In this document: in pieces, positions 25,908-40,001 of the stretch
How the letters are laid out: each line of letters begins with the position of its first letter
How positions within the stretch are numbered: the first letter of the stretch is position 1
Assembly (NCBI GenBank): GCA_000320545.1
Contig: ADNK01000149.1
Location: 176,001-240,000, forward strand
DNA: 64,000 bases
Origin: Bigelowiella natans CCMP2755
Taxonomy: Eukaryota > Cercozoa > Chlorarachniophyceae
Direction: 5' to 3'
The notes under the pieces: generated by a model
What the model was told of the DNA's origin: nothing
Seen by the model: only the letters and a program-made list of their open reading frames with translations
Databases searched by the model: none
Translations under genes and position numbers: made by a program

Positions 25908-26480
25908 GGTGCCGCCTTCTTCGCTTCTGTTAACTCCGAGGTCGCACGATTCTAGGGAGGGATATCGACATTTCGAGAGGAATCGGCCTATGTTTTCAAA
26001 CATCTTTGGAATAAGGGCTAAATGCAGCTCCAAAATATAAAGGCGGCACTGCCAATCTGGGTGAATAGAAGCAATTGTTGCCTGACGCTTGCGGCGAATG
26101 ACCTTCTTGGAGCAGTCGTAACGATGATGGGAAATAGCGTCGCGCCAAAATTGAATACTCGTACCGTAAGAGGAAGAGGTTTTTTCAAAAAAGGGGAAAT
26201 TTGTACAAGTCGTAGATGGGAAGAGCACGAAGGAGATTCGCAAATTCGCAATTACTTGTAAATCTGTTCGTTCCCTATCATTCGAATTTGGTACGAGATC
26301 GTTCGAGTTTCCCTTGTCGTAAGCACATGTTGAGGGACTGGTGAGTTTTAGGGGAATTTGCCACATAATGCAACCGTGCGTTCGAGCTGCTGGGACTAGC
26401 TAACCGTACAGGCTTCTTGCATCCGGTGGGGGGCGAGCACACAATTCTCCAAGCGACCCTCCAACAGATGTCCTCGCTGC
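25908..26480. promoter_or_regulatory. upstream region of divergent ATRX-like and CLU-ankyrin genes
   Basis: These 573 bp separate two start codons pointing away from each other. The minus-strand frame of the ATRX-like gene stays open upstream of its chosen ATG (to 26366), so a longer N-terminus is possible. No microsatellite is present. Confidence 0.35.
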
Positions 26481-27621
26481 ATGGGAGAGAAAGGGATGCA
26501 AACGACTGATATCAAGAGGATGCAGGGACACAATCGTGATATGGCTAGTCGATTCCCCAAATCTAACCCCCCGAGGTTCTTTGTGCCTTTCATTTCGACT
26601 ATTTTTCCGAATCTGTTCTGGTGTGACATGGGACAGGGCGGCACGCTATTCGTTGGTATCATTTAGTCATCAGCGAATTTGTCATATTTTGGATTTGGTA
26701 GGCATCCTCCTTTCGTGTATGGAGTACGGCGTAGGGGACCCTCTTCTCGAGAGGGAGGCTCATCATCGCGGAAAGATCAGAAGCATTTTCAGAGGGAGCA
26801 TAATGTGAATGGAGAGGGAAAGCGCCCGAGGCTCACAAGGGCACACACTCAAACGAAAAACATCTGGTTAGGACCTGAAGTGTCGCATGGATCGCATGAT
26901 CTCGACCGACAGACACAGAATTGGGACGACGAGTTTCAGAGTGCTTTGGAGACTGAAAACTGGGAGAAATTGCATCAGGTGGTAGGAAAAATCTGGGAAG
27001 TCCAGCCAAACGATGTGTCTTCGAGAGGAGGGTGACAATTGATACTTTTGTTGTCACGGTGTACATGTAACAGATATCCATTGACTTCGTCGAAACTGCC
27101 ACACTCTACGGGAAAATAGTGATTCTCGAGCAATTTCTCCCCGACTCACAACGAACTATCAAGGTGTGGAGACGAGAGCTTCAAATCTTTGTTGTTTTCA
27201 AATCATGGTCATCTGAACACTTAGGTTGAGAGAGTAGGCGGTTGGGCAGGAGGAACAAAATTTATTGTTCGTGGCATTATGTTTAAGCTAGCGGAAGATG
27301 CTGTGTTACCTGCCGCCCCTCAAGGAGGAAATTTATCATCTTCAGCTTCAATTGGGCCGAGGTATAGTATACTAGCGGTGTTAATTTTAATTATGAGGAA
27401 TGAAAATGCCGTCGTGTGACCTTAGGTATCTTTACGGTGGTTATGGCGGTCCTTGTCACGAATTCGCCGCAAAGAGCGCCAGTCATGAGCTGAAAGGCGC
27501 CAATCATATGTTCCGGTACCGATAAGATAGGATAACGTAGACAGTTGCTTTGGAGTGGAACACTGTCAATTTTGTCACCTGATAACTACGCACAACACGA
27601 TAGCGACGCCAAAACAACACA

Positions 27622-27654
<33 letters not shown>

Positions 27655-28139
27655 CATAACCAACAACCACTAACTTGCTTATTCCCCATTGACTTTTCCC
27701 GGGCTTTATGGTAAAAGCGCTGGGTGGGAGCGGCTTTCGCAACTTCGTCGTTCCCGTTCTATTTCAGATCTCGCTCGGGTTGGCTTGCGTGTACCGATGA
27801 TGGTATGAAGCCACTTACTCGTCCCTTAGCACGCAGATGCGTACTTGTTGGATATTTGTTCTTGTTATTTAATATGTATGATGGTAAATTTGGTCATAGG
27901 TAATGATTGACTATTGTGGATTTCGTGTCACTGCGAGGCCGTGGCTTACTCTTCCATCAGGGTTAGTCTTGCTCTCATTATCATCCATGCACCTTCCTCC
28001 AGCAGAACTCAAAATAGTAACCCTGAACAACAATTTTGTTCTTTGCAGAAGCATGTTGTACGGGTATGACGCGAGGTCACGAAGAATGCAAAGCGCAATA
28101 GGATTCCCGGATGTATGTATGCATGCATGCATGCATGCA

Positions 28140-28202
<63 letters not shown>

Positions 28203-31200
28203 CAGTAAATAAGAACATATTCATAGTACCCATTCGGGGCTTTGAATCAGAAAGAATTTAATAGAAATTCCAGGATTGCCTTAGAATATGTCGCAATGTG
28301 TCCTGAAGACAACCTCAGCTGAATTTCAAAGCCCGGAGAATATTACAAATATTTGATTTTTCCCTGATATGTTTTGGATATAATAGATGAGGACAAGATT
28401 ATCGCCAGCATGCATGTAGTAAATTATGTTATTGACCGACGATATAACCTTTAGGTTCGAGCCTTGTTGAGGGAATGTGCAAAGAAGTTGCATCTATGCG
28501 AACATCTCTCTTTCGGCGAGAAGATATTTACGGGAGGGGATGTGGAGGTTGGTTGTTGCCCATCGAATTGAAAAAAAACCAAAATGTTCTGTGGCAAGTT
28601 ACTTGATCATTTGCCTCAGCAGCAGCTTGCTTTTCTCATCATCTTAAGGTTCATAAGGGGGAACGCGAGCGATTGTATATAGTAGGTAAGGCCACGATCT
28701 TCTGATGTAATACTTGGTCTCTTAGAGATATGAAAACAGAACAATGAATGATAGACGATTCTTCTCCCAAATTGAACGTCCTTCCCGACTACTTCTTTGT
28801 TGTTTTTGCATAAACATTGCTAGACGCAACCCGGACATTTCCTTGTGAGAGTAGCGACATGGCTGACCATCTCATCAGGTAATGAGGCTTGGAAGGGTGG
28901 TAGGTCTCTGTAAAAGAGTGCCTGTAGCAAGAACGACCTTACATGTCAAAATGATTTCTTGTTGAGGGAAGCAAGAATATAGGATGACTTTTATTTTTAT
29001 GTGGGACGATGATAATTACAGGAGGGGGCAACCTGAATTCTTCCGACTTCTGCGTCCCGAGCTGTTGCAAAGACTAAAGGTGTTGTCGGTCGCTTACAGC
29101 ACGATGCTAATCGGCATTGATAATAATAATGATGATACAAATAAAGGAGAAGAAGAAGAAGAAGAAGAAGAAACATAATCTACGTATTCAAAACACTGAC
29201 GACCTTTTCTGACGAGACATATTCTTTTGAGAGATATTCAAAATACTTGTTTTTTTAGTTGTATAGTATGCCTCCTCCTCTTCGTCATCATCATCATCAT
29301 CATCGCTTCCCCTTTTGACAGGCGAAAGGCTTTCCGGCTCTGAATCCGGACGGATTCACAGGATTCAGCAAAGGGTATCAATCAAGCCAGAATATGACTT
29401 CCTAATAACCATCTCTTGTATGTTGACAATACTCAAAGAGAAAAGGGAAATACGAAGCAGTGGTTCCTCATCAAATTGATCTCTTCATCTATTCATCATG
29501 TCGCGGCTTGTTCCCCATAACCCCCCCCCCCCCGCCCCTCTCCCCTTCCTCAATTTCTCAGAGACCCCGCTGTGGTAAAGCACATGGATGACATCGAAAG
29601 AGCCACGGAATCGCTTATTGGGGAGATTATTCCGGAAATAGCAAGGACACTGGACAGGGACGATGGAAAGCTGAGAGGGGTGAGAACGACCAATAAATTC
29701 GGTGGGGAGGCGAAGTGTCATGGCTGTATGCGAGAGATTGGGGACGTCTCCGATTTCTTGAAATCTTCAATTGTACTGAAAAACACTCAAGAATTTGTCG
29801 CTGTGAGATGGTGGCAAGTTACGTCTCGCAGGACGAAAGATCAACCATGTTTTTTTCACTGCCCAACGTTGAATCAAGCATCTTTATACTACCTACGGAT
29901 ATGATGGATTGTAGTCGAATGCCGAGGGGAGGGAGGGGGGGGGGGGGAGAAGAGAGACAGCAGATAGAAGAAGGGCAATGTGCTTGACTCGTGAAACATT
30001 GTGGCAGGTGGTATTTGAAGAACCAGTGTCTGGCTTATTGCATAAGGTAGCAGCAGTCGCTATGATGATAATGGCGATGATGATGATGATAATGATGATG
30101 ATGATGATGACAATGATGATGTGCTACGATTATGATTCATGCAGGAGGGAGTGAACATGCGGCACCTGGGTTTGCTTCGCTTCCACTGTCAAAACCCACA
30201 AATCAGGACGACTCTCCTCATAGAAATGCTCGGTGGTTACTTACTAAAACTAGAGAACCAAACATCTATAAACTGTTGGGTGAGAAGAAAGGGGGATAGG
30301 AAGGAAGGAGGAGGAGGAGGGAGGAAGAATATTGTTATACTGCAGAAAAGCTAATGTTTAACATACCATGCCGAGTCCATTGACAAGGAGATTGCCGATC
30401 ATTGATCGGTGCCTCTGCGGCAAGAAGCTCTTGCACTCTCTCTCTTCTTCTTCTTCTTCTTCTTCTTCTTCTTCTTCTTCCTTGTTCCTTTCTGCTAGTA
30501 GCTGCTGTAACAGAGCCTCAACGATGTAATTAGAGGCAATCCAACAACGTACTAAACACTCCCATCCACTTGGCTTGTGATCAAAAGGCCGCACTTTGAA
30601 GCACATTTTAAGAGCCGAGCTTCGGTAACAATATTCTTGTGCCTTTTGTTTTGAGTTACTATTTCATATTTAACGCTGTTCGATGAGTCACTGTGGTTTT
30701 CTCCTCCTCCTCCTCCATCTCCACCTCCTTGTTCACAATCTTTCGTCCTGTAAGTATGAAAACATATTTTTTACTTGAAAAGGCGGATCGTCAGAAGCTG
30801 GGACCCTTCCCTCGGAATACCGAATGCGGCAACAAATCGTATCAACTTGCATCTCATACGCAACATCGTTGCTCCGATATAAACACATCCGCTCTCCTCG
30901 TTTCCTTGCGTTTCATGATTACATTCCTCAGCTTTCCCGATCTCATCATCATCATCGTCATCATCGTCGTCGTCATCGTCATCGTGTACCCTATTGCTAC
31001 AATCAACAATGCAAAACTACTAGGTGAAAATCCTGAACATAATTATCGGCAATGACGAGGCAGCCTCCCCGGAGCTATGGTCTCGTGTTTACAACGACTT
31101 AATCTCACGCTTTGGAGACGTCGCAGTGGCACCAGTTCCTGTCAGTTTGATGAGAAATGATGACGAGCTACTACATCCCCGTTATTGAGTTGAATCATCA

Positions 31201-32158
31201 TTTTGTGCTCGATGTATCTTTTCTGCAATCCACTGACTCGATTCACTGATTGCTGCTGCTGCTGTTACTACTGCCCAGGGGAGGGGTCTTTCGCGTCAAG
31301 TGAGCGCGCAGACACTAAGCTCAGGGATCGGAGGTAGGTGATACATCTCCGCCCGTGCGAATTAGTAAAAAAAAAGGCACGAGAAGAGCCAAAATATGAT
31401 TTCCTCGAGGATCAGGCATTTCTTTTGATCGCACAGATGGGAATCGCCTCTTCTTAGCGGCCCAAAACCACATGGAACGCGTCTTCAACACTCTCGACAT
31501 TCGGGTGACCCAAGAGTGTAAGAGACGGTATTAATTGTAAATGTAGGACGGACTGTAGGAAGTAGAAGCAGCAAGCTGAAGAGCTTTCACATTTTTTTGG
31601 TCATTTTGAAGGATGGAAAAGAAGAAGCTGTGCGAATGCTATTTATTTACAGCGTCTGCCTTGTTTTTCCTTCTCCTCCTTCTCCTCCTTTCAACAACAA
31701 CAACAACAACTAATTTCATAATCGATGAAGGCTCGAGTTTGGCCCTGAGAGCGTATTCCGATTTAATGTACCTGATCTCTTATCGCCTGGGGTAGTATTC
31801 GTTGTTGCAGTTGTTGTCATCGTAGTAATGGTAGACCCTTTTAATATGCACCATTACTTGATTCCCTTCCCCTTGTATGAGATGAGATAAGTCACCCCAT
31901 TTTCTTCTAACTAATAAAAGGTACGGGTGAAAAAAATGGGTATTCTCGATTTTGCTGACGCACAGGTAAGAGGACATACTCCATTGACATTACATCTTCA
32001 CTCCCACCCCATTCTTCCTCCTATTACCTCTCCCCCTCCACCACCTCCTCCTCCTCCTATTCCTTCTCCACTTTCTTCTTCTTTTTCCGATTCATCTCCT
32101 CCTTACCCTGTCTACGATTTATCAGCTTACTGCAGCCTTTCTTCTTCTTCTTCCTTCG

Positions 32159-32194
<36 letters not shown>

Positions 32195-32906
32195 CGCGCG
32201 CGCGCATGTTGAATGAATAATTGTTGTTGTTGGTGGTGGTCGCTTTCTCGTTAAAAGTTGTTGAGTCTGGTGGCACGGCGCGAGCTGAGGAAGAAAACTC
32301 TCCCTGTGTCCATGGAGATGTTCCGTCTGGCTGGTCAGGTAGTACTTGCTACTTGCTGCTGCTGCTGCTGATAATGATTGAGGATGTTAAACGAAGTGAG
32401 AGAAAGAGCTTTCTCAACTCTCACTGCTTCGCTCCCCTCTCCCCCCCCCCCCCCCCCCCAATCTCTAATTTGTACGAGACAGGCGTTCGATCGCGTTCTC
32501 CAAACACACCCGGAAGACATTCAGGCGCAGAGGGAAAAGAGGTTTGTTGGTGACATGGTCAGCGCTCTCTCGTTCGGTAAGAAGCACACAGATAGTTATG
32601 ATAATAATGATAATGATATAACAATAGTAATAATTACAACAACATGATATTTAACCGCACCATTCGTGAGCAACAACGTCCGATATAGTCGTTATTGTGC
32701 TGCATCGCCCAAATAACTATAACATTCCCCGCGCATACGATAATTTACATATAATACTTTCTGTGTGTATCATCGTGTAGGTCCGCGTAGCTTCAACTCT
32801 GCGTTGGACTTCTCGGCGTTCTTTGGCCTCGAGACTGTCTTTGACGCACTGTACGAACTACCACATAATACATGCAAATATGTGATATATAATTGTCCTA
32901 GCAGCG

Positions 32907-32959
<53 letters not shown>

Positions 32960-34523
32960 ATGTATGATTGAACGATGCAATTGGCGGTGAAGCTAATAGT
33001 AGTTTTCCCTATCGACAGATACCCGTCTGGAAATGTACAGAAACGCGCTGTGGCAGCAGCAGCAGCTCATGCTGCACGTGGGCATGGTTAGAACTACGAC
33101 AACGAAGAAGAAAGAAATAGAGAATGATGGAGATGGGTAGGGGGAGACACACTCGAATCCTATGTACTGAATACCAGTACATAGGATTAGAAAGAGGAGG
33201 AAAGAACAGACCGATGATGACAGAAGCCGACACGCGCATCGTCATCATCATCACCATCAACATCGCTATTGTCATCATCACTATCACCATCATCGTTATA
33301 ATCTCACGACACCGTTGCACGGTAACACATAGGAGCTTTTGACCTCGATGACCAGAATATGGACACCAACAAAAGCAAAGAGGTGATACTACTCGATTCT
33401 ACGAAAACAAACGTCTTGAGAGGGGAGCGTGAAGAACGATAAATCAATCCGAAGCACGCACCTGCGGCAGAAAGCGCTTGTTTTTGTCGTCGTGATCATA
33501 AGCTTGTTTGAGAAGAGTGAATGCTGCTGCGTTGTAGGCCATTCGATCGAGAGAAGTGCCCAAAATGATAATACCGAAAAGGTAGTCTTTGTAACGACCA
33601 CACACGATGAAGATATCGATGATGATCATGAGCGGCGATGTGCGTATGGTGATGTAGTACCTGTGATGGTGCCGTTAAAGAAGCATCAGGGGGGGGAGAA
33701 GGGGGTTAGAGATAGAGCATTCTTGAGAATGCTTTGTGTTGTTTGTGTCGTCGTGGTTGCAGAAGGACGTTGCTGCGCCATACGGAGCTAGATATCAATT
33801 TACTGTGTTACTGGGCGTGCTATAGGAGTCACAACTCTATACTCTCCAGGTTGCTTGCTGCTCTCTTTGTGTTTGTATGTTTGGGGCTGGGATTAACTTG
33901 GGAGGAGGGGGAGGAGGAGGAGGAGGAGGAGGAGGAGCGTTTTTGGTTAAATTATACGGAACACTTCGAAGAGAACATGATGCAGCACGATCGATCGACT
34001 TTGTCGTGATCTTCGTTTTCCGTTGCTACTGCCACTGTTGCTGTCAGGCTATTGTCGATGAAAGCTGATGTTAATGCCCGTTTTGCCCACCACGACGGTA
34101 AAGAGAGTAAGAAGAAGAAGAAGATAAAGAAGAGAGAAAAAGAATAGGAAGAGGAGCTGAAGCTAGATACCCATTTTATGGGCAAACCAATACGAGAGAG
34201 AACCAACAGAACAGAGCAAATAAATAATAGTAGCCGTAGTAAGAAGTAGTAACAACAAAGGTTTTGGTGTAGCCGTGCAATTAGTAGCGAATAGTATCTG
34301 CATGAACGCACGCATGAAGATCTCCATATATTACTCCTTCATATGCTGTACTATCATCGCGACAACACGCAGAGAACTCGCTACTGCACATTGCGGCCTC
34401 TCGCGGCCAGATACGAATGGTTAGATTGCTGCTAGAGCTCAAGGTACCAATACAACAAACAAACAGCAAACGAACGAACGAACAAACGAAGAGGCAAATA
34501 TGTAAATATGTCTATATAACTAT

Positions 34524-34571
<48 letters not shown>

Positions 34572-36001
34572 TACACATATTATGTGGAGAGATAGAGAGA
34601 CAGAGAGCTATTTGCTCTGGCTGCCCCTTTCCGATCCCTGTTGTGCCTCGAATCCACGGTTATTCCATCCTCCTCCTCCTCCTCCTCCTCCTCCTCCTCC
34701 TCCTCGTCCTTCATAAGGCAAATGTGGACACTGAAAATGCTAATGGCGAGAGCCCATTAATGTCGGCCGTATCATTTCCAAAGGTTAGTAAGAAGTCTCA
34801 TCAACAGAGGAGGGAGAGAGAAGGGGAGGGAGAGAACAATATAGAAGAAGAAGACTGGAGGGGGGGGAGAAGCATCTCGTTGGGTGAGAGGAAATGTACA
34901 CGACCATCGCAATCTTTCTCCTTTTCTTCTTCTTCTTCTTCTTCTTCTTCTTTGTCGACGTCTCAGCCTTCTTCGTGACTACAGGTATTTGATACTCTTC
35001 TCCAATCGGCCACCGATTCCGATGTCTCTTTTTTCAAGCGAATTACGACCTTCAAGGATCGGTAAGAAGAGGGGAGGAGAGGGAAGAGAAGGAGGAGGAG
35101 GAGGAGGAGAAGGAGGACAAAAAATAGAAGAAAGAAACAGCGTGTTATTATTACATGGGGCCAACACAAAAAATCAAGAAGTGGCAGTAGCAGTAGCAGT
35201 AGCAGCATGCATTGGTGGTGCAAAACCGGATACACAACTCACCGGCAATATCGATGATTTCCTCAGCACTCTTATAAAGTCCTCACCGTTGTTTCCTTTC
35301 CTCTCCTCCTCGTCCTCCTCCTCCTCCTCCTACTACTACTACTATTCCCCTCTTTCCTGTTCTTTTCCCAGGAATCACAGGTCGTTAATCCATCATGCTG
35401 CGTACCGAGGCTCCTCCACTGTGTTGCGACGAGCCATCAGGCTACTCACACTGCCGAGTTCTAGACGAAAGAGAAGTCGAAGAAAAGCCAGGAGAACAGC
35501 CGCCACAGCGATAAGTGGAGGAGGCGACGGGGGGAATAGCAAAGGAGCTACTACTGCGGCCGAAATGAAGTCGTCCTACATGATGAAAGAGCAGCTTTCA
35601 ACGTCTGCACATGCGCTAGTAGCCGTAAACGATGGCAGTTACCATGCAGGGGGGGGAGGGAATCACCATCACACCTTCGACGACGATGATGAAAAACGCC
35701 CTCGACGTCTGTCAGCAAATGGGAGCTGTAGTAGCCAAGTGAGATCTCGCAGAGGCAGCTCTGGGGAGATGGTTATCACTAGGGCATCGAGAAGCAGCAG
35801 CCATTCGTCGGCGGTAAACTTCATTATTATCATCACGATGATGATGTGTTTTCTATGCAGTCATCTTGCCACACGCTCATGAGCACGATGACAGCACAGT
35901 GAAGATGATGATGAGGAGGATGAAAAGGAGGAGGAGGAGGATGTGCGAAATGATATGATGCATTTCACATTTACTCAGTCACTCGCTCACATGCACAACT
36001 G

Positions 36002-36032
<31 letters not shown>

Positions 36033-36491
36033 CACTACACGTATGATACCTTAATGATGACAATCCTCTACATCGTGAACATCAGACTGCTCGCACTTCC
36101 CCTTTGATCTCCCATGCCGACGGCGACGAGATCAAAGACGTCATGACAGCAACTCCGGCACGCTTGATGCCGAATGACAGCGGCCGCAACAAGACGATGA
36201 TGCACCATTACGATGATGACGTCAACGGTAAGGAAAAGGACGAAGCAAATGCTAGAGGAAGCGGCAATGAACACCCTCAGAATGATGATAGGCGTAGTGG
36301 GTTTATCACGCCCCCCAATTTAGCAAACAGAAATCAACAGCAGCAACAACACGATGATGATGGCGATGGTCATGATCAATATTCATACGCGCTCTCCTCG
36401 CCAGTGATAAAGAAATCTCCAGGTAGCGGTGGTATACTAAGTCCTCATGGTGCTGCCACTGACGTACCTCTTCCGATATCATCACCATCCT

Positions 36492-36528
<37 letters not shown>

Positions 36529-37431
36529 GACGACGAAAGAGTCTCCTCTTCTTCCCCCCCCTTGTGCTTCTCCACCAATGACCCCTCAGCCACAGCACCA
36601 GCGCAGCAGTAGAAATGCTGGCTCGTTGGAAGCTGCCAATGAGGGCTCCCTCGGCGAAACCAAAAACAACAACAATGCTAATGGTGGCAGTAAATCGCCG
36701 GCGGCATTACAGAATAGTAGCAGAATGAAACTAGATGAGACATCAACAACGGCTAGTGCTGCCGCCACCACCACACTGCCGTTTGCTTCCAATAACTCTC
36801 CAGTTCTCGATGAACCAGCGATAGCGGCGGCAAGGGGCACAAGTACTGGGAATATCAGCAGCAGGAGCAAGAGAAGCAACTCCTCTTTGATCGTAGTGAT
36901 GATGCTCTTGGAGACGGATGTTAATGGAATGTCGCCTTTGGATGCAGCGGTTCTCTCCTCGTGGCGCTGACGTTGATGATGTTGTTGTTGTTGATGATGA
37001 TGATGACGATGATGGTGGTGGTGGTAGTAGTAGTGATTGTTATTTATGAAGTCTTCTTTCATTTGTTGCTGCCCTCCTCCGTGATGACATACGATTTAAT
37101 TTCTTCTTCATTATCTTCGGCTACTATTATTACTGCTACTTTGAGTCTATTCTTCACTCTTATTGTCCAAAAATATAAAGATATCTTCAATCTCCACTCT
37201 GTCTTTTCCTCATTTGTCTTCCTCCTTCCCGTTTGCACCTCCCCCCTCCTTCAAGATTGCATCAGGGAATCCCCAAAACGTACAGCTCATATGCAACGCG
37301 CTCGTGGATTCCTTTTCAAAAGGAAACATGCCCGACGTCAGTTGAGCTCAAAGGAGGGGGGGGGATGGAAATCTCCTGTTGTTGTTTCAGAATAATTCTC
37401 ATATTTTCCATCCATTTGCATAAGATCTTCT

Positions 37432-37464
<33 letters not shown>

Positions 37465-38118
37465 GGTAGTGCTACTAGCAGCATAATTACTTAGTTCTTT
37501 CCCTTCCTCCCTCTTTCTTAGGGTATTCACTCTGAGAGAGTACGCAAACTCATTCGATCTTCTCTCGGTAAAGCAATCGTTGGTGTTGTTGTGATGATGA
37601 TGGTGATAGTGGAGGTGGGGGCGGAGGCGATTGCCAGTAACACAAGTGCGAATATATACACACGCACACGCACACGCACACGCACACGCACACGCACATG
37701 CACATGCACACACACACGCACATGCACACGCACACGCACACGCACACGCACACACAATATTTTGTCTGTGAAATGATTCAGTGTTGTCGATTCCATCCCC
37801 TTCATTATTCAGGCATGGCATTGGAGAGGGCAGCTCAGGAATATCACGTCCGTCTCCCCCCCCCCCCCCCTCCCGTTTGTTTTCGATGGATACCAGAAGA
37901 GCACTGAGCCAAAATATGAACAATCTCCGAAACACATGATTCCCACAACTAACGATGCCCCCCCCTCCCCCTCTCCCCCGCCGTTCCCCGGTTGGTGGTG
38001 GCGTTCCTTCCTACTTGCATCAGGCTGCTGCACAAATGGCAAACGCAATTATAGAGCTCGGTAGTAGGGAGAAGCACCTAATATTCAATCGCCAGTTGTT
38101 TAGTTCATGATAGAACAC

Positions 38119-38153
<35 letters not shown>

Positions 38154-39114
38154 TCCTTCTCATTGTGGTGCTACGATGCGCCTCCAAGGCATTGTTGAGA
38201 GATGATTGGTCGTTTGGAGAATCATAAAGTAGCATCAGCAGCAGGAAGGTGGCTGCTGATTGTCAGCAACTCATTATTACACAACATTGTCATCAGGCCT
38301 ACAGTTAAACACGCTAAATCCTGAGTATTTAGCATCAGATTCCACGGTGTGTGATCTTTTTATAATATAAGATCATTTATAGTAGCATGCATATGAGAAT
38401 GCTAATGGTGGTAAATTGTTTGTGATCAGTCATTGGCGAACATTGAAGTCTCCTCGCCTTCAGTACAATCGAGACTCGTTCGCAGGGATACGCTTCACAC
38501 GTCTCCTTCAGGAGCGTGTACGTTAGATTGCATGAAATAGCCTGTGCGAGAGGAATAAAAGAGGATGGAAAAACACGGGCATATTTCATTCGTCTCTGCT
38601 GTGGCGTTGTTTAAATATATCCTCGATGATGCTCGACGATTATGACGATGATGATGATGATGATGATAACAATGGTAGTGGCGTGATAGCAAACCTTTAC
38701 TGTTACTACTACTACTATTACTAGTGATACGTATGGGCTCAGTTGGCACGATGGCGGCCGAGCTTTTCAGCGACGATGATATAGAGAAGGCCACGCGCCA
38801 TCTCAACCGGGTTAAACAATCCAACGAATGCGTAGAGAATGGGAGAGAGGGAGAGGAAGGAGGATTTCTCATTGTTGAAATATGTCCCTCCTCTATGGTG
38901 TACTCATTGCAATGGGGCCAACAGGGACGCGGTCAGATGCTAAAGCTTTATCACACGTTGAAGGTATGGAGATCATGCCTACTAACGATGGTGGTGGTGT
39001 GAAATGGAAGATATTCACATGACTTTTTCGTCATCTGTCTTTTACCTCCTATTTGTCCTCACACAGGATCCTCTCTTATGGGCTGTATTCCGAGGTGGGC
39101 ATAGCAACACGAAG

Positions 39115-39157
<43 letters not shown>

Positions 39158-39553
39158 GCAATGATGATAATGACATGATGACAATATCAAAGATAGAGAC
39201 AGGAATACCTTCTTAACGGATGAAAGTGACAAGAGATATCTTCCTCCTCGTTATCGTCCCGTTGATGGCATGCTGCAGAGGATGTGATGACAATGGAAGA
39301 AGCAAATGGCAGTAGCGATTGCATGTTATCTAACGAGACTTTTAGTTGTTTACCGTTCCTCCTCCTCCTCCTCCTCTCGCACAGGGACTCGATCACGCGA
39401 GTTGAAAACACAGCTAAGAGAGGTAGTAATAGTAGTAGTGATAGCAGTAGTAGTAGTAGTAGTAATAGGTGTTGTTATTGCTGCTGTTGTAGCCCGCACT
39501 TCCCTCCTGAAGGCGCGGTTGAATAGAGGAGGATTTTAGCACAACACACGCAC

Positions 39554-39594
<41 letters not shown>

Positions 39595-39640
39595 GTGTGT
39601 GTGTGTTGCTCTATTGCTTTCTATCCGCGGTCCAAACTGT

Positions 39641-39675
<35 letters not shown>

Positions 39676-39956
39676 AATCATCAGGTTTCCTACGCACTTG
39701 GAGAACCAATTGCGGTACTACTCCTACTGCTACTGCTACAGAGAAGAGCTGCTGCTGCTGCTTGATGCTGTTACTTATAAACGATACATATATAATACAG
39801 ACGAGCTCTTCCGAGGCGTTTCTTGCGGTGGAGGCCTTGGAGGCAAAGGGACTGATATCACGGTGATGTTTAGAGTACTGTTCTTCTCACTTTTGTCGTT
39901 AATGTCTACTAACAACAGGAAAAGGAAGGCACAGATTGTTCATATCTTAATATATG

Positions 39957-40001
<45 letters not shown>

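Noticed and set aside
30358-30606. Minus-strand 82-codon frame with poly-Glu
   Set aside because: The Glu run is the complement of an intronic (CTT)n repeat, and a plus-strand 37-nt CLU exon (30588-30624) overlaps its start.
31613-31795. Open frame with a hydrophobic Leu run (possible membrane segment)
   Set aside because: The Leu run is coded by a CTC/CTT repeat. The exon 31731-31791 in another frame fits both neighbouring splice phases.
34048-34783. Bacterial effector or horizontally acquired ankyrin gene
   Set aside because: The ankyrin exons have host-type GT-AG introns with the same microsatellites and continue in phase from CLU exons.
37550-37805. Cys/Val- and Arg/Val-rich open frames over the CACACG repeat
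   Set aside because: All frames of a hexamer repeat lack stops. There is no real coding signal.
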